NCBI GenBank assembly: GCA_030248215.1
Contig: JASANG010002904.1
Span: forward strand, 1 to 64,000
DNA from: Enoplolaimus lenunculus
Taxonomy: Eukaryota; Nematoda; Enoplea; Enoplida; Thoracostomopsidae
Length of the DNA stretch: 64,000 nt
Direction: 5' to 3'
Position numbers and translations under genes: made by a program. Positions 49,777 through 60,984 of the stretch are shown here, one piece after another. Below the pieces are notes generated by a model. That model was not told the DNA's origin. It ran no database searches and worked only from the letters and a program-made list of their open reading frames with translations. Numbering within the stretch: the stretch's first letter is position 1; each line of letters starts with the position of its first letter.

Positions 49777-51543
49777 CCGTTCTACCCGCAACCAATGCCA
49801 CCGTACCAGATGCGCCGTTCAGCCAGGCGTGGACGCTCGGGTTCACCGTCGTCTTTCGCCCGCTCGCCATCTGGTGGTCCACAAAAGCACCATTTACAGT
49901 TGCCGGCAAAAACATGGCCCAAATACCACGATCTGATCGAAGATTCGTTTTCGAAAGTTAAAACCACGGCACTGGGCCTATCAGCGATCAATTGTTCACC
50001 CCAGCCAGATCCAGTAGGGCTACTTGGTGTTGCCGGTAGGGTTCCACGGTCAGCCCATAAATCTACGGAAGCGCTTATGAGCAATACGGTGAAACATGTG
50101 CTCGATAATCCTCTGACAGCGATGGAGCCAGCACCTGCGTTACTGGGAACTTCGAGTGAACGCATCAATTGGCGAGAGTATCACAACACTGTAGGAAGGT
50201 CGGTATTTCGATTCGTAGTATGGGTTTGCACTAGTGGGAGGAGTTATATTTGATAAATTGGCCAATGTATAGAACAGGGCAGTCGCAGTAAGGATAAGCA
50301 TTTTCCTAAGCCTAAAGCCTAACCTTAAGAATGGGCATATATCTATGTCTGAGCGTAAGAACAAGCATATACCTAAGCTTATAGGCTTAAGCATAGTAAA
50401 AAATATCCTAAAGCTTGCTTAATACTCTATTGCATTCCCTCAGAAAAACGTTCCGCCCCGGATCATTTACATGGGCCAATTAAATAAAGTATCACCAAAA
50501 GACAGTAGCGATCATACAGGCGGTTTACAATTTGAAAGGCCATGCATAGAACAGTGTCGGATCGTTTTCCGGCGATGCCGTAATAGAGTCAGTTTAAGCT
50601 TTAGACTAACTTTTTTGCTCAGACTTTGGCAAAGGCTTAGGCTTAGGCTTAGGAATAGGCTCATCCTTACGCTTAGGCATAGGCTTAGGCTTAGGCTTAG
50701 CCTTAGGCTTAGGAATTCTTTGTAGAGGTCAAACATTTTTTATCGCTCGCGACACTTCATCTAAATACAATGTTTACAGCGGATACTCTGCCAAAAACCT
50801 ATAATTCTGGCTGTTGGTTTTCTAAATCATACTTGGGTTTTGCTTGTTAGAGCCAAAATGGACCAGTATTACTGTTGCGGTCGTATCACTAGATTAAACC
50901 AAATTCCTAAGTATAAACCTAAGCGTAAAAAAATAACTGTTAATCCTACGCCTAGGCCTAGGTAAAAAATAGTCTAAACTCTTACGTTTACTCTATTGCA
51001 GTAGTGATAGAATATGGAGCGGGCGTAAAAGTGACATGTGCCGGATTTTTGACGTAAGAACTTTCCAACTTTTCGACACTGTCAGCGCTGACCCTCAAAA
51101 TGATTTTTGTTCTTTGAGTGTCTCACACGCCAAGCTGTGTATTTGCTTAATCTAAAATGAATTTCAAAAATCTTGATACCAGCGGTAATCTCCGAATATG
51201 GTAATTTACAAAAATTGTTCTTTTCAGATGGACTTACCCTATGTACTGCTACTTCAACCGAACAAACACAGCGCCATCCATCGTTCATTTATACCGATTC
51301 ATAGAACCAGGCCGATCATATCCTGACGCAGGAGTGATCAGAGGACCAACGGCGCCGTTCAAACTGCCACAATACTCTGGAGCCTACTCTGAAATAGAAC
51401 CGAACAATATTGTCGATACAGCTACTTGGTGGCGTGCTCGACCGCTTTACACAGCGGCAGGGGATCATACACCGTTCGTCTTGGATCAACCTCGATATCG
51501 AAGCAGGTATCAACGAAAAACTAATCGTATAATGATGATTTAA
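49777..51543 (+). CDS. Unrecognised protein gene, at least two exons
   Basis: Exon 49777-50198 joins exon 51228 to stop at 51541-51543. The first acceptor follows TATATTCTAG, the donor is AAG|GTCGGT and the second acceptor is TTCTTTTCAG. The split AGA codon keeps the frame. The joined protein from the first in-exon Met (49795) is about 243 residues. The N-terminus is basic and Ser-rich (MRRSARRGRSGSPSSFAR, in part). A middle segment has WPKYHDLIEDSFSKVKTTAL. The second exon is rich in aromatic and Pro residues (WTYPMYCYFNR, LYRFIEPGRSYPD, TATWWRARPLY). There is no signal peptide or membrane segment. The composition recalls small axonemal or microtubule-associated proteins, but I recognise no family. 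The second exon might instead end at the GTATCA donor after AGCAG (51505) and continue further. Upstream exons may exist. Coding quality (no stops, phase-correct junction) is the main support. Confidence 0.6.
50260..50477. mobile_element. TTAGGC-bearing MITE, copy 1, inside the unknown gene's intron
   Basis: The left end, GGCCAATGTATAGAACAGGG, and the right end, CCCCGGATCATTTACATGGGCC, are inverted repeats. AATT lies on both sides. The interior contains CCTAAGCCTAAAGCCTAACC. The family is defined by these ends and an internal (GCCTAA)n tract. Confidence 0.7.
50538..50716. mobile_element. TTAGGC-bearing MITE, copy 2 (right end missing)
   Basis: The left end, GGCCATGCATAGAACAGTGT, is followed by CGGATCGTTTTCCGGCGATG. 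This is then followed by about ten units of GGCTTAGGCTTA with variants (GCATAGGC, CTCATCCTTACGC) up to about 50716. The right terminus was not found. Confidence 0.65.
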
Positions 51544-51597
51544 ACGGTGCGGACTATAAATATTGAACTTAATTTTTAGCCAGGAATTGTGTACATT

Positions 51598-51795
51598 GGA
51601 CAATGTATAGAACACGGCCGTTACAGTAGTATAAGCATATTTCTAAAATCGTAAGCTTAACCTTTAATTGTATGAATCAACTTTATACCTAAGCATAGGC
51701 CGAGTCTAAACAAAAAAATTTAGTCTGAAGCTTAAGCTTACTCTGTTGCGGTCTGCAGCAGAAAAGCACTTCGCCGTCAATCTTTTACTTGAGAA
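51598..51795. mobile_element. TTAGGC-family MITE, copy 3 (degraded)
   Basis: The left end, GGACAATGTATAGAACACGG, is followed by CCGTTACAGTAGTATAAGCA, as in the copies at 59614 and 52505. The internal repeats are decayed (ATACCTAAGCATAGGCC). The right part has CTCTGTTGCGGTC and ends near CAATCTTTTACTTG. It lies just after the stop of the unknown gene. Confidence 0.55.
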
Positions 51796-52504
51796 GGAAT
51801 TGTTTGGTATATTGGGCATGAAGATTTCTAAAGCGGATAATAACTGAACTTTTTATTACATTTAAACGTTTAAATGCTGTCACAAGAAAACATTTCGGCA
51901 TTGGAAGACGAAAAATGTCCACAGCGGATGCGGCGCCGCCCTAAGTTGCTGCCCTGGTCTTAGTGTTCAGGTTTTCGCTGCCCCGTCTATGTCCTTAGAA
52001 CGAGACCGGAACTAAATTGAGTGAACTTTTATATTTTGTTGAGTTTTGCGACTTGTTAACGACAATGAATTTACATTTTAACACAATGGCACCGCGTATT
52101 CTCAAATGTGTATAGCACCTATCACCATTACCAGCTTGTGATAGGTCTTGTAACTTTCGAATCAGTGAATGCTGAGGCTGAAAATTAAGCATATTCAGCA
52201 TACTATTCGCATAAGATCTGTTCTATTGCTATACCAATTTTGAAATCAACAACTGTAATAGTTTTAGTGAGTGTCAAAACCTATTACTTACTGATGATAG
52301 TTGCTATGCACATGTGAGTTTGTGGGCTTTATTTCAAAGGCTAAAACAAGCAACAGGGCATTCGTTTGACAAAGTTTCAGTCATTCGGTAATACTTGCAA
52401 GGATGTCATACGTAACATAATTTAATCACTATTAGTCAGTAGAAAATAGAAGTAAGTATAAAACCAACTTTAATATAGGTTTAGGTATAAGCTTACATAA
52501 AACT

Positions 52505-52795
52505 GGGCCCATGTATAGACCAGGGCCGGATCGTTTTCCGCAGGGGCTCTAATAGAGTCAGTTTAAGGTTTAGACTATTTTTTGCTTAGGCTTAGGCTTA
52601 GGCTCATCCATACGCTTAGGCTTAGGCTTAGGCTTAGGAATAGGCTCATCCATACGGTTAGGCTTAGGCTTAAGCTTAGGCTTATGAATAGGCTCAAGCT
52701 TAGGCTTAGGAATAGGCTCATCCATAAGCTTAGGCTTAGGCTTAGGCTTAGGAATATGCTTATACTACTGTTCCGGCCAATTTCTATACATTGGC
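52505..52795. mobile_element. TTAGGC-bearing MITE, copy 4 (291 bp, best example)
   Basis: The left end, GGGCCCATGTATAGACCAGG, pairs with the right end, CCAATTTCTATACATTGGC. Between them about 180 bp consist of GCTTAGGCTTAGG repeats with AATAGGCTCATCCATAC interruptions that recur every 40-60 bp. No gene is present. Frames such as Arg-Leu repeats are by-products of the array. Confidence 0.8.
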
Positions 52796-52905
52796 GTATA
52801 ACTGTATAGCGTATACATATCTACTATGCCTAAAAAGAACAACAATATTGTATACTTTGCTTATTTGAAATTAAACTGTTGTCATTTCTTGTCTGTATAG
52901 GTATC

Positions 52906-53094
52906 ACGACAATTCGCCGCCCGACAACTTATCGACCGATAACTTGTAATCCGAAATTTCAGCGACTCGACAATTACATCACTCATCGTTACGCTTATGT
53001 TTAGAATTAGGATTACGTTTCTGGTTTAGTTCAGATTTATTCATACGTTTTAGGACACTGTTAGGCGACAAGTTATCGGGCGACGAATTGTCGT
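52906..53094. mobile_element. ACGAC-end fold-back MITE, copy 2 (189 bp)
   Basis: The left end, ACGACAATTCGCCGCCCGAC, pairs with the right end, CGGGCGACGAATTGTCGT. Subterminal repeats AACTTATCG and ACAAGTTATCG follow. It matches the copy at 37667 in ends and organisation. It is non-coding. Confidence 0.85.
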
Positions 53095-53195
53095 AGATTT
53101 GTCTGTATAGCGTTTTATTTTTAAATAAATTCAGTGGATGTTTGTGTGCCAATCGGAAACTGAAGCTGTCACCAGCCACACAGATGAAAACGGTG

Positions 53196-53352
53196 CCGAA
53201 ATAGGCTTTTCCGGACTTTACACAAACTGAGTCAAATTCGACTCCACCAGAGCCAAATTCGACTCACCGAGGGACTCAGTTAGTCGCATTTGACTCTGGC
53301 GGAGTCGAATTTTGACTCAGTTTGTGTTGTAGTCCGGAAAAGCCTATTTCGG
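53196..53352. mobile_element. Palindromic fold-back element (157 bp)
   Basis: The left half begins CCGAAATAGGCTTTTCCGGA and the right half ends TCCGGAAAAGCCTATTTCGG. The pairing continues through CACAAACTGAGTCAAA and GACTC words to a short centre near 53273. Repeated GAGTC/GACTC words fill the interior. Confidence 0.9.
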
Positions 53353-53743
53353 AGCGAGTCAATTTGACTCATCATTTTTTGCAGTACACAACGTTGATGT
53401 CAGCGTCTTTTGAAGACGACACGTCGCAAATTCAAGTAACAAACAGCAACAAAGAGTTCTCTACGATTTAAAATCGGCATCTGTGTGTGTCAGAATTTCA
53501 AAATTTTAAGTAATCAACAATTATCATTCGCTAAACAGATGGATTAAAGGCATAATTTGGCCAATGAAATGTATTTTTACCATTTTCACTCTAAAATTTG
53601 ACCAGCTAAAATTGCTGAAATATGTTTCAAGTTACGGCAAACTTTAGCAAGGATGGTGGGAAAGCAATGGCAAATACCCCCATATTGAATGTTTTTGATT
53701 TTTATAAAATGTTACCATATTGCAACCACTGTGCTCAGCTGTA

Positions 53744-53965
53744 CACTGTAAAATTCAATGAGAATTAATCACATCTGACGGAACGTTCGTTATTTCGGAG
53801 TTTATAACAGTAAAATTTAACTCACTCTGCGTTGAATTGATTCCAGGAAAGTTGAATAATTAAATCGGAACGAGTTTTATGAACTTAGACTTATGAGTCC
53901 TATTAACTCAGACTGAGTGATTCAATTCAGTCTGAGTTGAAGTCAACTCACTGGAATTTACCGTG
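53744..53965. mobile_element. CACTGTAAATTCC-end MITE (222 bp) with TA target
   Basis: The left end, CACTGTAAAATTCAATGAG, and the right end, CTCACTGGAATTTACCGTG, are inverted. TA lies immediately outside both ends (53742-53743 and 53966-53967). The interior has AACTCAGACTGAGT palindromic words. This is Tc1/mariner-type by target site, as far as can be judged. Confidence 0.8.
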
Positions 53966-54087
53966 TATATGCACAGTTAGCGATGTATAATATATTGGTC
54001 CGAGTTTCGATTCTGTGAAAGGAAATTTACAAAATGAAATGCGTCGAGTTGTACAGAGAAAATGAATTTTAGAAAAAGTAGTGTTTA

Positions 54088-57000
54088 TTACAAAAATTCT
54101 TCATTCTCGCACGAAATTCGATCTGTTGAAGTTGTAATTGGGAAAATATCTCGAAACGAAACAAATTGAGCTTTATCCAAACTTGACACTCGACCCATCG
54201 CTTCGTCGATATGATTACTTTCGTCAAATGTTCGGTTTTGATTGGTAGAATGGTCACAGTAGCTGTTGGATTTCCTCGTTCCGGATTGATCAGGTTTTGT
54301 CCAACCACAACGCGTTGAATTTGATCGTTGAGCTGTTACTTTCGTCATCGGACAATCTAAATGCTTTGAAACCGGATCTGCGCTGCTTATTGAGCGTTGT
54401 TTTTGGTTTTCTGTTGTCGAATTGAACTCGTGGGACCCTTGAGCAAGTATCTCTGCAGTGGTTCGAATGCCACCAGTTGAGTCATAGACCACTGGATCGG
54501 CATTGAATGACTCATCGCGATTACTAAGGATCGATTTGTCGCAATTAAAATGTAACTGGTCTGTTTGGCACCAGCAACGACCAATGAGCTTCGATTTGTC
54601 AATATAACTTATATTTGATTGGTCAATATGGTAACGGCAACAACCAATCAAATTCGATTTCGCTGCTACCAACGATTTTTCGTCGTTTTCTATTCGTTGG
54701 CGGTATTTGTCGCTTTTTGAAGCATGCTGATCAGTTTTTATTGCAAAAGAACCATGATATATGTCTTCAAAAGAGCGTCCAATGATGTTAAAGCAATCCG
54801 TTTGTTCCGTTTGATCTGATTGGTCCATATGACCATTTCCACATTCAGACTTATGCTGAGTAGACGGAGCGCTTTTATCACCAAGTCGCTTAACTGGTTC
54901 ACCTGAACACAAGTTGGTTCTTACGTCGCAACGTACCTGTCTTGAACAGTCGCTACCGTTTCGTTTCGGATATCGTAGCGAATGTGTCAACGTTGACCGC
55001 TCCATCCCTTGCGATATTTTATTGCTTGCACCAACTTCCACAGATGTCATTCGTTTAACGATCTGTAATGAACGGTCAATCCCTGGATCGGCAATCGATT
55101 TTTTATTTTTCGCCCCTCGCACACTACGATTTTGAGCTTCGGGTCCATTCTGAGTAGGACCATTTTCTGCTTCGTTACCGGTAAGGGTACCGGGCGATGC
55201 GGCGTACGTAACTCCATGGCCAACGTTTCTGGAAGGCACCACTACCCTAAGGTGGCCCGGAGGCCGTTTGGAATAATTGTACTTGCGGTAAAACCGGCTG
55301 TTGCGGTTAACCAGCCCTGAGGACGCAATGAGTTCAACGAATCCACGGCGGAAAGCTTCTGATAAGAATGCGTACAGGATAGGGTTTAAGCATGAATTTG
55401 CGTACGCGAGCACTTGAGAAAATACTTGAAATACAACAAACGGTTTGGTGAGGTGTGGCGGCTTGTGGATCATGTACCGGTAGCCTGTAAGATGAAAAAT
55501 ACCGCTTAATTAATATATTTAAATGTCCGTATTCGCAAATTCGTATAGCATCTATCACCAGTTAACGATAGGTTTTCAAACTGATAAACTTCTGTAATTG
55601 CAACACTCAAAATTGGCGTAGCATTAAAACACGACAAACACGGGAAATTTTACTGAATTTAGAACACCGCCATTCGCTGGTTCAAATACTATGAAACGTA
55701 TCACCAGCTGTTGATAGGCACTACACACATTTGAGAATACGGACCTATGCGAAGATCGAAACAAGCTAAGGCACACGTTAAGCAGATTCGAAACTATCCG
55801 ATGCCTGGACTCCAGGCAGTTTACTCAGGACATTTGTGTGAGTTGTTGAGGACCCTAATAAATTTTGTATAATTTTCAAATGCATGTCACCGCTTGTTAC
55901 CAAAGGCAAGTCGGAGGCGCAGTCACTGAAGCGAGAAAACGGGGCACAAGACACTTCGTGAGCGTATTCACCAAGAAGCCAAACGCAATTTTTAGCATTG
56001 AATTTGAACAACGATTCGGATTTGGTCACACCTCTTGCGGCCCATGTTACTATAAGGGGCGTCCAGGTTTTTGGTAGGTCTATAAAAAAGTAGGTTTAGA
56101 TTCTAGATATCAGTTTTTTGCTTAGGCTTAGGCTTAGGCTTAGGAACTCATTTTTGCAACGTTTAGGCTTAGGCATAAGCTTAGAAACACCCTTAATCTA
56201 CTGTTACGCCCCTTAAAGTAACATTGATCCCTCTTGCAATCCTACTGCTCGTGATTATATGAGCGTTTCACGACCATAAGCAAATGGATTCTTAGATTCC
56301 TAAAATCTGCCCTTATCCTGCATCTATTAAAAACGGTAAAAATCCTCGCGAGTGAAGCGAACGAAAATCTACACGTAACTGCAATAATAAATCTTTTTGC
56401 AACAGTTGCAGAACGTGTCTTTGTTCCTGGATTGGGGTCTATACCGCCCTTGCAAAACCGGCCTTCTCGCCTGGGGGCCAGTTAGGTTTTACTTGTCCCA
56501 ATCCCCTAAACCAAAAAGCCGAAAACGGTTCTATTGCAAAACCATGACAATATCAACCGAAATATTGGACCCTCTGCTGTATATTTTCTACCTCCCGTAA
56601 CAGATTTGGCTGTTGACTACAGGAACCGGTCGCCGCCCTCCAGAATCTCACCGGTCAGAAAAAAGCAAACGTTCAACGGAAGCCAACACAACGAAAACGT
56701 CAACGTTACTGACGCGACCAAATAGGCGACACGGCGTTTCGTTCGTTGGCTTTCGTTCGACCCTTTGCTTCGCCTAACCGCACCCATCGATCCGCCTTCA
56801 AATGCGGCGCCGGTAGTCGATGCGCAACCGGTACCAGTGCTCACAAACGACATTCGTTCGTTGAGCGCTGATACTGGTACCACTGAACAGTCATCGTTCA
56901 GTCGATCATCTGCCGAGCAATCGTGATCGATGACGATCGACTGCAACGATGACTGTTGAAGTGGTTGCGTTTTAGTTGCACTCGCGACGTTATCTATAGC

Positions 57001-59140
57001 GTCGTGATTTACAACTGCAGCGCGTTTGCTGCGCCGCTTAGCGGTGTCGTTGCGTTCTCGTACAACAGCGATAACACTGCTGAACGGTGAAGCAATAAAC
57101 CGCCGCCGCGATCGATGATGTCGCGCTGACGTCATAGTTTTGTATGACGTCATAGATGACGTTGTTGTAGTTGCAGCGGCTGATGTTGATGGCATACGAT
57201 GCCATAGTTTGTGGAGCATTAGAGCGTACAGGATTAGTGTGATTGACAGCGGAATAACGTAGCCAAATGCGTTAAAGCTAAAATAATGAGCGCGGACGGC
57301 AAGTGTAGGGCTGGTACGAGTTGCTTCGCCGATATAAGTGCAAACGCTTCGTGGTTCCTAAAATATAAATGACAAAGATTTATTGAGAAAAGATTGCTAG
57401 ATTAAAAGTTCCTGAGTAGGTCCGTCGCCGTCGTAGTATTGGTTTGGGATCTGTAATTGGGATATGAAGAGAAAAGTTGTACATCAGCAGCTGCCGGATT
57501 TATTATTTTATATACCTGCCGACTGGACGCAACCCCAATTCTGATTCCGATTAGAATTCAGATTGAAATCGAGTTTCGATTCCGATTCTGATTCATTACA
57601 GTTGTAAACTTCTGAACTTTTGATTCTATATACCGGATTTTATCAAAATTGCTCAGGGAATTCACATTGCTGTGGGTGCATCCGTTGAATATTACCTTGC
57701 TGGCGCGCACAAATCAGTTTTTAAACGTCAAATTGTATCAGATTGCATTATATTCAAATGAGGTTTCCGAAACATTTCAATGCCCCATAGTGGCCAGCAC
57801 GGGGGGGGCGGCGCTCGTGTAGCGCAATCTTGACATTGAATACTAGTGCAGACCCAATCAAAATCATCCCACGCAACGAGATTCGACCGGAAAACAATTC
57901 GTCATCGACTGTCATAGAAAAACGTACCGGTTCTTGTACACTTTCCTCCGCATTTAGGCTTAACGACCTTCGCTCTTTCTAAGCCTACGTGTTTGGTTTA
58001 AGAGTTGCCTAAGTCTTACATTTGCGGGTGCAAAGTGTGCATAAAACGGTACGGTTCCGTCACACCAGTCGATGACTTGTTCTGGTTCAAATCTTGTTCC
58101 GCGGAACCAAGGGTGAGGGAATTAGACCCCACATAAGTGTTAACCTGGGAAGTGGACAGTGTACACGGGCCCGTAGTCAAGACGAATCAGGGACGCTCAA
58201 TCCCCCTAGAAAATTTTCAACCTTGCTTTTAATGCTTCGCCCACTTTATCGTCTACCCACTGAGTAGAAATTTAACGCATCCAATTCCAATTAGGATTTT
58301 GTGAGAATTGCTGGAAACAGGAAATTGAATTTGAAACATTTTTTTCAATTTTTCACATCATCTTATAACATCATTGGTCGTCAATCTGGCATTAATAGAA
58401 TTGAGTGCGTACACTTTCCACACGGCAGGCACACGATAAAGTGAACGACGAATAAGTCAACGAAAACCCTTGTATGCCCCATCCGGAAAAATTTTTTAAC
58501 CACCTAGCAATGTGACCTGGGGACGGGCGTGAGTGTACAAACTTACCGCTACATATGTATAATGATACACGTCCGATTCCATAATTAACGGAATATTAAC
58601 AAAACACATGACAATCCAAATGAGTCCAATCATGGACGCTGTATTTTTGACAGTCCGTAACGTCATCGACTGGACGGCGAATACAACGGCTAAAAACCGG
58701 TCGAAAGCCATCGCAACCAGCGTCCAAACGCTTGAGTACGCAGTGACCGATTGAAGATAATTCATCGACTTACACCAACCGACAGTGAACACCCAAACCG
58801 GTAAAGCGTAATCGACCGCAGTGAACGGGACACAAAATAGCAAGAAGAGTAAATCTGAAATTGCAAGCGACAAGATTAGTGTGTTGGTTGAGTTTTGCAT
58901 TGTGCGATTTGTGCAAACCACTGCAATTACAAGACCGTTGCCGATTAAACCAATTGCTACGACGCAGGCAAAAATTGCAGGCACGACTAGTCCTACGGTC
59001 GCCTCAAACGCGAGCGTCTCACGGTAACGTGCCATTGCAGCTTGGGATAGGTTGAGTTGTCGGGTATGAGAATGGTGAGAGACAGCGTCAGAGATGTCGG
59101 TAAGCAGTGGGAACGACGTTTCCGTTGACGAGTTATTCAT
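54088..59140 (-). CDS. AstA-R: Allatostatin-A / galanin-type neuropeptide GPCR (3 exons, 898 aa)
   Basis: Rhodopsin-family receptor, expected in the neuronal or gut plasma membrane and coupled to G proteins. Exons (minus strand): 59140-58547, 57357-56652, 55484-54088. The introns are GT-AG and the junctions in phase (0, then 1). The N-terminus has Asn-glycosylation sites (NNSS, NLSQ). TM1 is around residues 50-76 with GNGLV. TM2 has NTLILSLAISDLLFLLF. Cys123 before TM3 can pair with Cys204 in the second extracellular loop. TM3 ends in DRF (147-149) rather than DRY, as in insect AstA receptors. TM6 has the CWLP motif and TM7 has NPILY (about 467). The block FDRFLAVV with MTLRT is very close to arthropod AstA receptors. 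Oddities: the third intracellular loop is about 150 residues and the C-tail is about 420 residues, Ser/Thr/Asn-rich, far longer than the usual family length. AstA-R is the most likely subtype. A galanin-like receptor cannot be excluded. Confidence 0.93.
56040..56226. mobile_element. TTAGGC-bearing MITE, variant ends, in GPCR intron 2
   Basis: The left end, CCCATGTTACTATAAGGGGC, and the right end, GCCCCTTAAAGTAACATTG, are inverted. The inside has (GGCTTA)n at 56112-56150 and GTTTAGGCTTAGGCATAAGC. The ends have diverged from the 52505 type while the internal repeats remain. Confidence 0.7.
57535..57600. mobile_element. hAT-like MITE family B fragment in GPCR intron 1
   Basis: CAACCCCAATTCTGATTCCG is followed by repeated GATTCCGATT words. 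Only the left part is present, with no matching right end or target duplication. Confidence 0.5.
57601..58546. other. Intron 1 of the GPCR, nothing else recognised
   Basis: AT-rich intronic DNA with a poly-G run near 57800. No open frame or repeat boundary is seen. Confidence 0.4.
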
Positions 59141-59613
59141 TTCGTAGTCGATTTCGATTTCAAAATCAATTGCGTCACAGCCGTGGTCTAAAAAAGATTT
59201 TGTGGCACCGTTGACAAAATTATTGTGAACAGCGCATTAATACTGGATGCGTTTAAATTTAAATTAATATTTAAATTTAAATTGAAATATTTGATACTAT
59301 TGAAGTTGGCATCTGAAACTAAAACACATCGCTTGAACGAAAAATTATATATATTTTTAAAACTGCTCTAATGTAATGACGATGGATCAGGGGCATCCTT
59401 AACGCTGATATCGTTTCCCAACGTACACACCGCAAATCTGAAACTATTAATAGCTTGAAAATTTCGTGGATCTCTAGAATTCCTGAAACAAAGAATTTCG
59501 CGATAAAGCTTTTTTAGGCTTATGCACGTTATTGCGTACCCTGTAAAGCGAACTTTTTCCACTCGCTGCAGAAATTTCATAGAGGGGGATATATTCCCCA
59601 TACCCCCCCTTTT
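59141..59613. other. Upstream of the GPCR, no gene recognised
   Basis: 5' flank of the minus-strand receptor gene. It contains a repeated ATTTAAATTTAAATT run near 59255-59290. The promoter is not identifiable. Confidence 0.4.
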
Positions 59614-60285
59614 GGGCCCATGTATAGAACAAGGCTGGAGCAGTAGTAGAAGCATATTCCTAAGCCTAATGCGGTGTTCACGTTATAACTGGAGCAGCAT
59701 GGAACACGTTTTGTCCCTATGGCTATAGCTGGTAACATTTTGTCTGACCGTTTATCCGCTATCAGATTCAAAAAATATGAATTGTCTGCTATCCTGATGT
59801 GACATCTACAGTTTGTACTGCAATATCATATGATATTCCAAATATTCTCTGCGAGCATCATATGATATGTTTGAAAATGTCTGCAAAGTTGTGGTAAACT
59901 AGTTTGATTGTCCTGTAGAATGTCATATGATACCAAAAATTGAAATTTGAATTATCCGTTCTTAGGAGTATATTTTGGAATAAATTCAGCGAGAAACAAA
60001 AACTTAGAAGCTAACTCAACTTTCGAAATCATTTAATGATGCATTATCCGACGTTTCACTGTTTTATATCATATGACAAATGGCTATTTGTATACGATGA
60101 TCGCTTGAGATCCGTGATTTTTAAGTCAATGTCATGTGACATTCACATTTTGTCTACATAACCGCTATTCGGATCACAAAATTTTATGTTGACGTCGAAT
60201 CAACTTGGACAAAACGTGTTCCTAGCTGCCCCAGTTATAACGTGAACCCCGCATAAAGCCTAAGCCAACGCCTAAGCGTAACGAG
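59614..60285. mobile_element. TTAGGC-family MITE split by a second element
   Basis: The left end, GGGCCCATGTATAGAACAAGG, and GCAGTAGTAGAAGCATATTC match the family at 52505. Then CCTAAGCCTAA stops at 59669, a 584-bp element intervenes, and the repeats resume as TAAAGCCTAAGCCAACGCC after 60253. The right terminus is not clear. Confidence 0.65.
59670..60253. mobile_element. PIF/Harbinger-like MITE with about 45-bp TIRs and TAA target (584 bp)
   Basis: The left end, TGCGGTGTTCACGTTATAAC, pairs with the right end, GTTATAACGTGAACCCCGCA. The inverted repeats continue inward through GGAACACGTTTTGTCC on the left and GGACAAAACGTGTTCC on the right. TAA lies on both sides (59667-59669 and 60254-60256), inside a (GCCTAA)n tract. 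The interior repeats the palindromic word ATCATATGAT at 59824, 59858, 59924 (partial) and 60068 (partial). There is no coding frame. The 3-bp TAA target fits PIF/Harbinger. Confidence 0.75.
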
Positions 60286-60984
60286 ATAGTTATATCATTG
60301 ATTGCGGATGTAAATTGCAGTTAAAATTAAATTCAACGCAAACCAAATTTAATTTTGAACAGAAAACCGAATAAAAACAAGTGAATGACTTCGATAAAAC
60401 GGCCTCTTTAACGGCATACTGGTAGCAGACAGGAACGTACACAAACGTGGTATACGGAGTGATACGCAGCTGTCGACTGAATATCTATGACGCTGACCCG
60501 TAGCCAAGCGGGGCCAACGCCACCTCAGCCGCCCTAGATAAATTTTGGCACCTCCTGGAAAAATTTTAACTTTGATAATAAGTCATTAAAACCACTGCAT
60601 GCCCCTGTTACAAAATTTTACCCCCCTTAGCAATCATAGCTGGTTTGATGGATGTGAAAAAGTAGACAGTGTTAACTAATCACCTATTGCCTCTAAAGAG
60701 TTATGTTTCGCTCGCTATGCTCTATCGCAAACTTCAGTATTACAAATGTAACACTGTCCCAGGATAAAAAGTTGAATCTACGTCCCTAGGGCCAGAAACA
60801 GTACAAAATATTCTAATTTTACCTAAATATACAAATCGTGAAACATTTTAAACCAAAAGTACTAAAAATAATTTTAATGCCGAAACTCAAATCTGACTAA
60901 AAAATGTTTGCAGTTTTCCAATCGTTACCGACAGGATCGCAACACTACTTTCCCAAGGTTCGTAGATGTAACAGAAAACAAAAC

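Noticed and set aside
50512-50736. Leu/Ser/Arg-repeat frames
   Set aside because: Translation of (TTAGGC)n on both strands.
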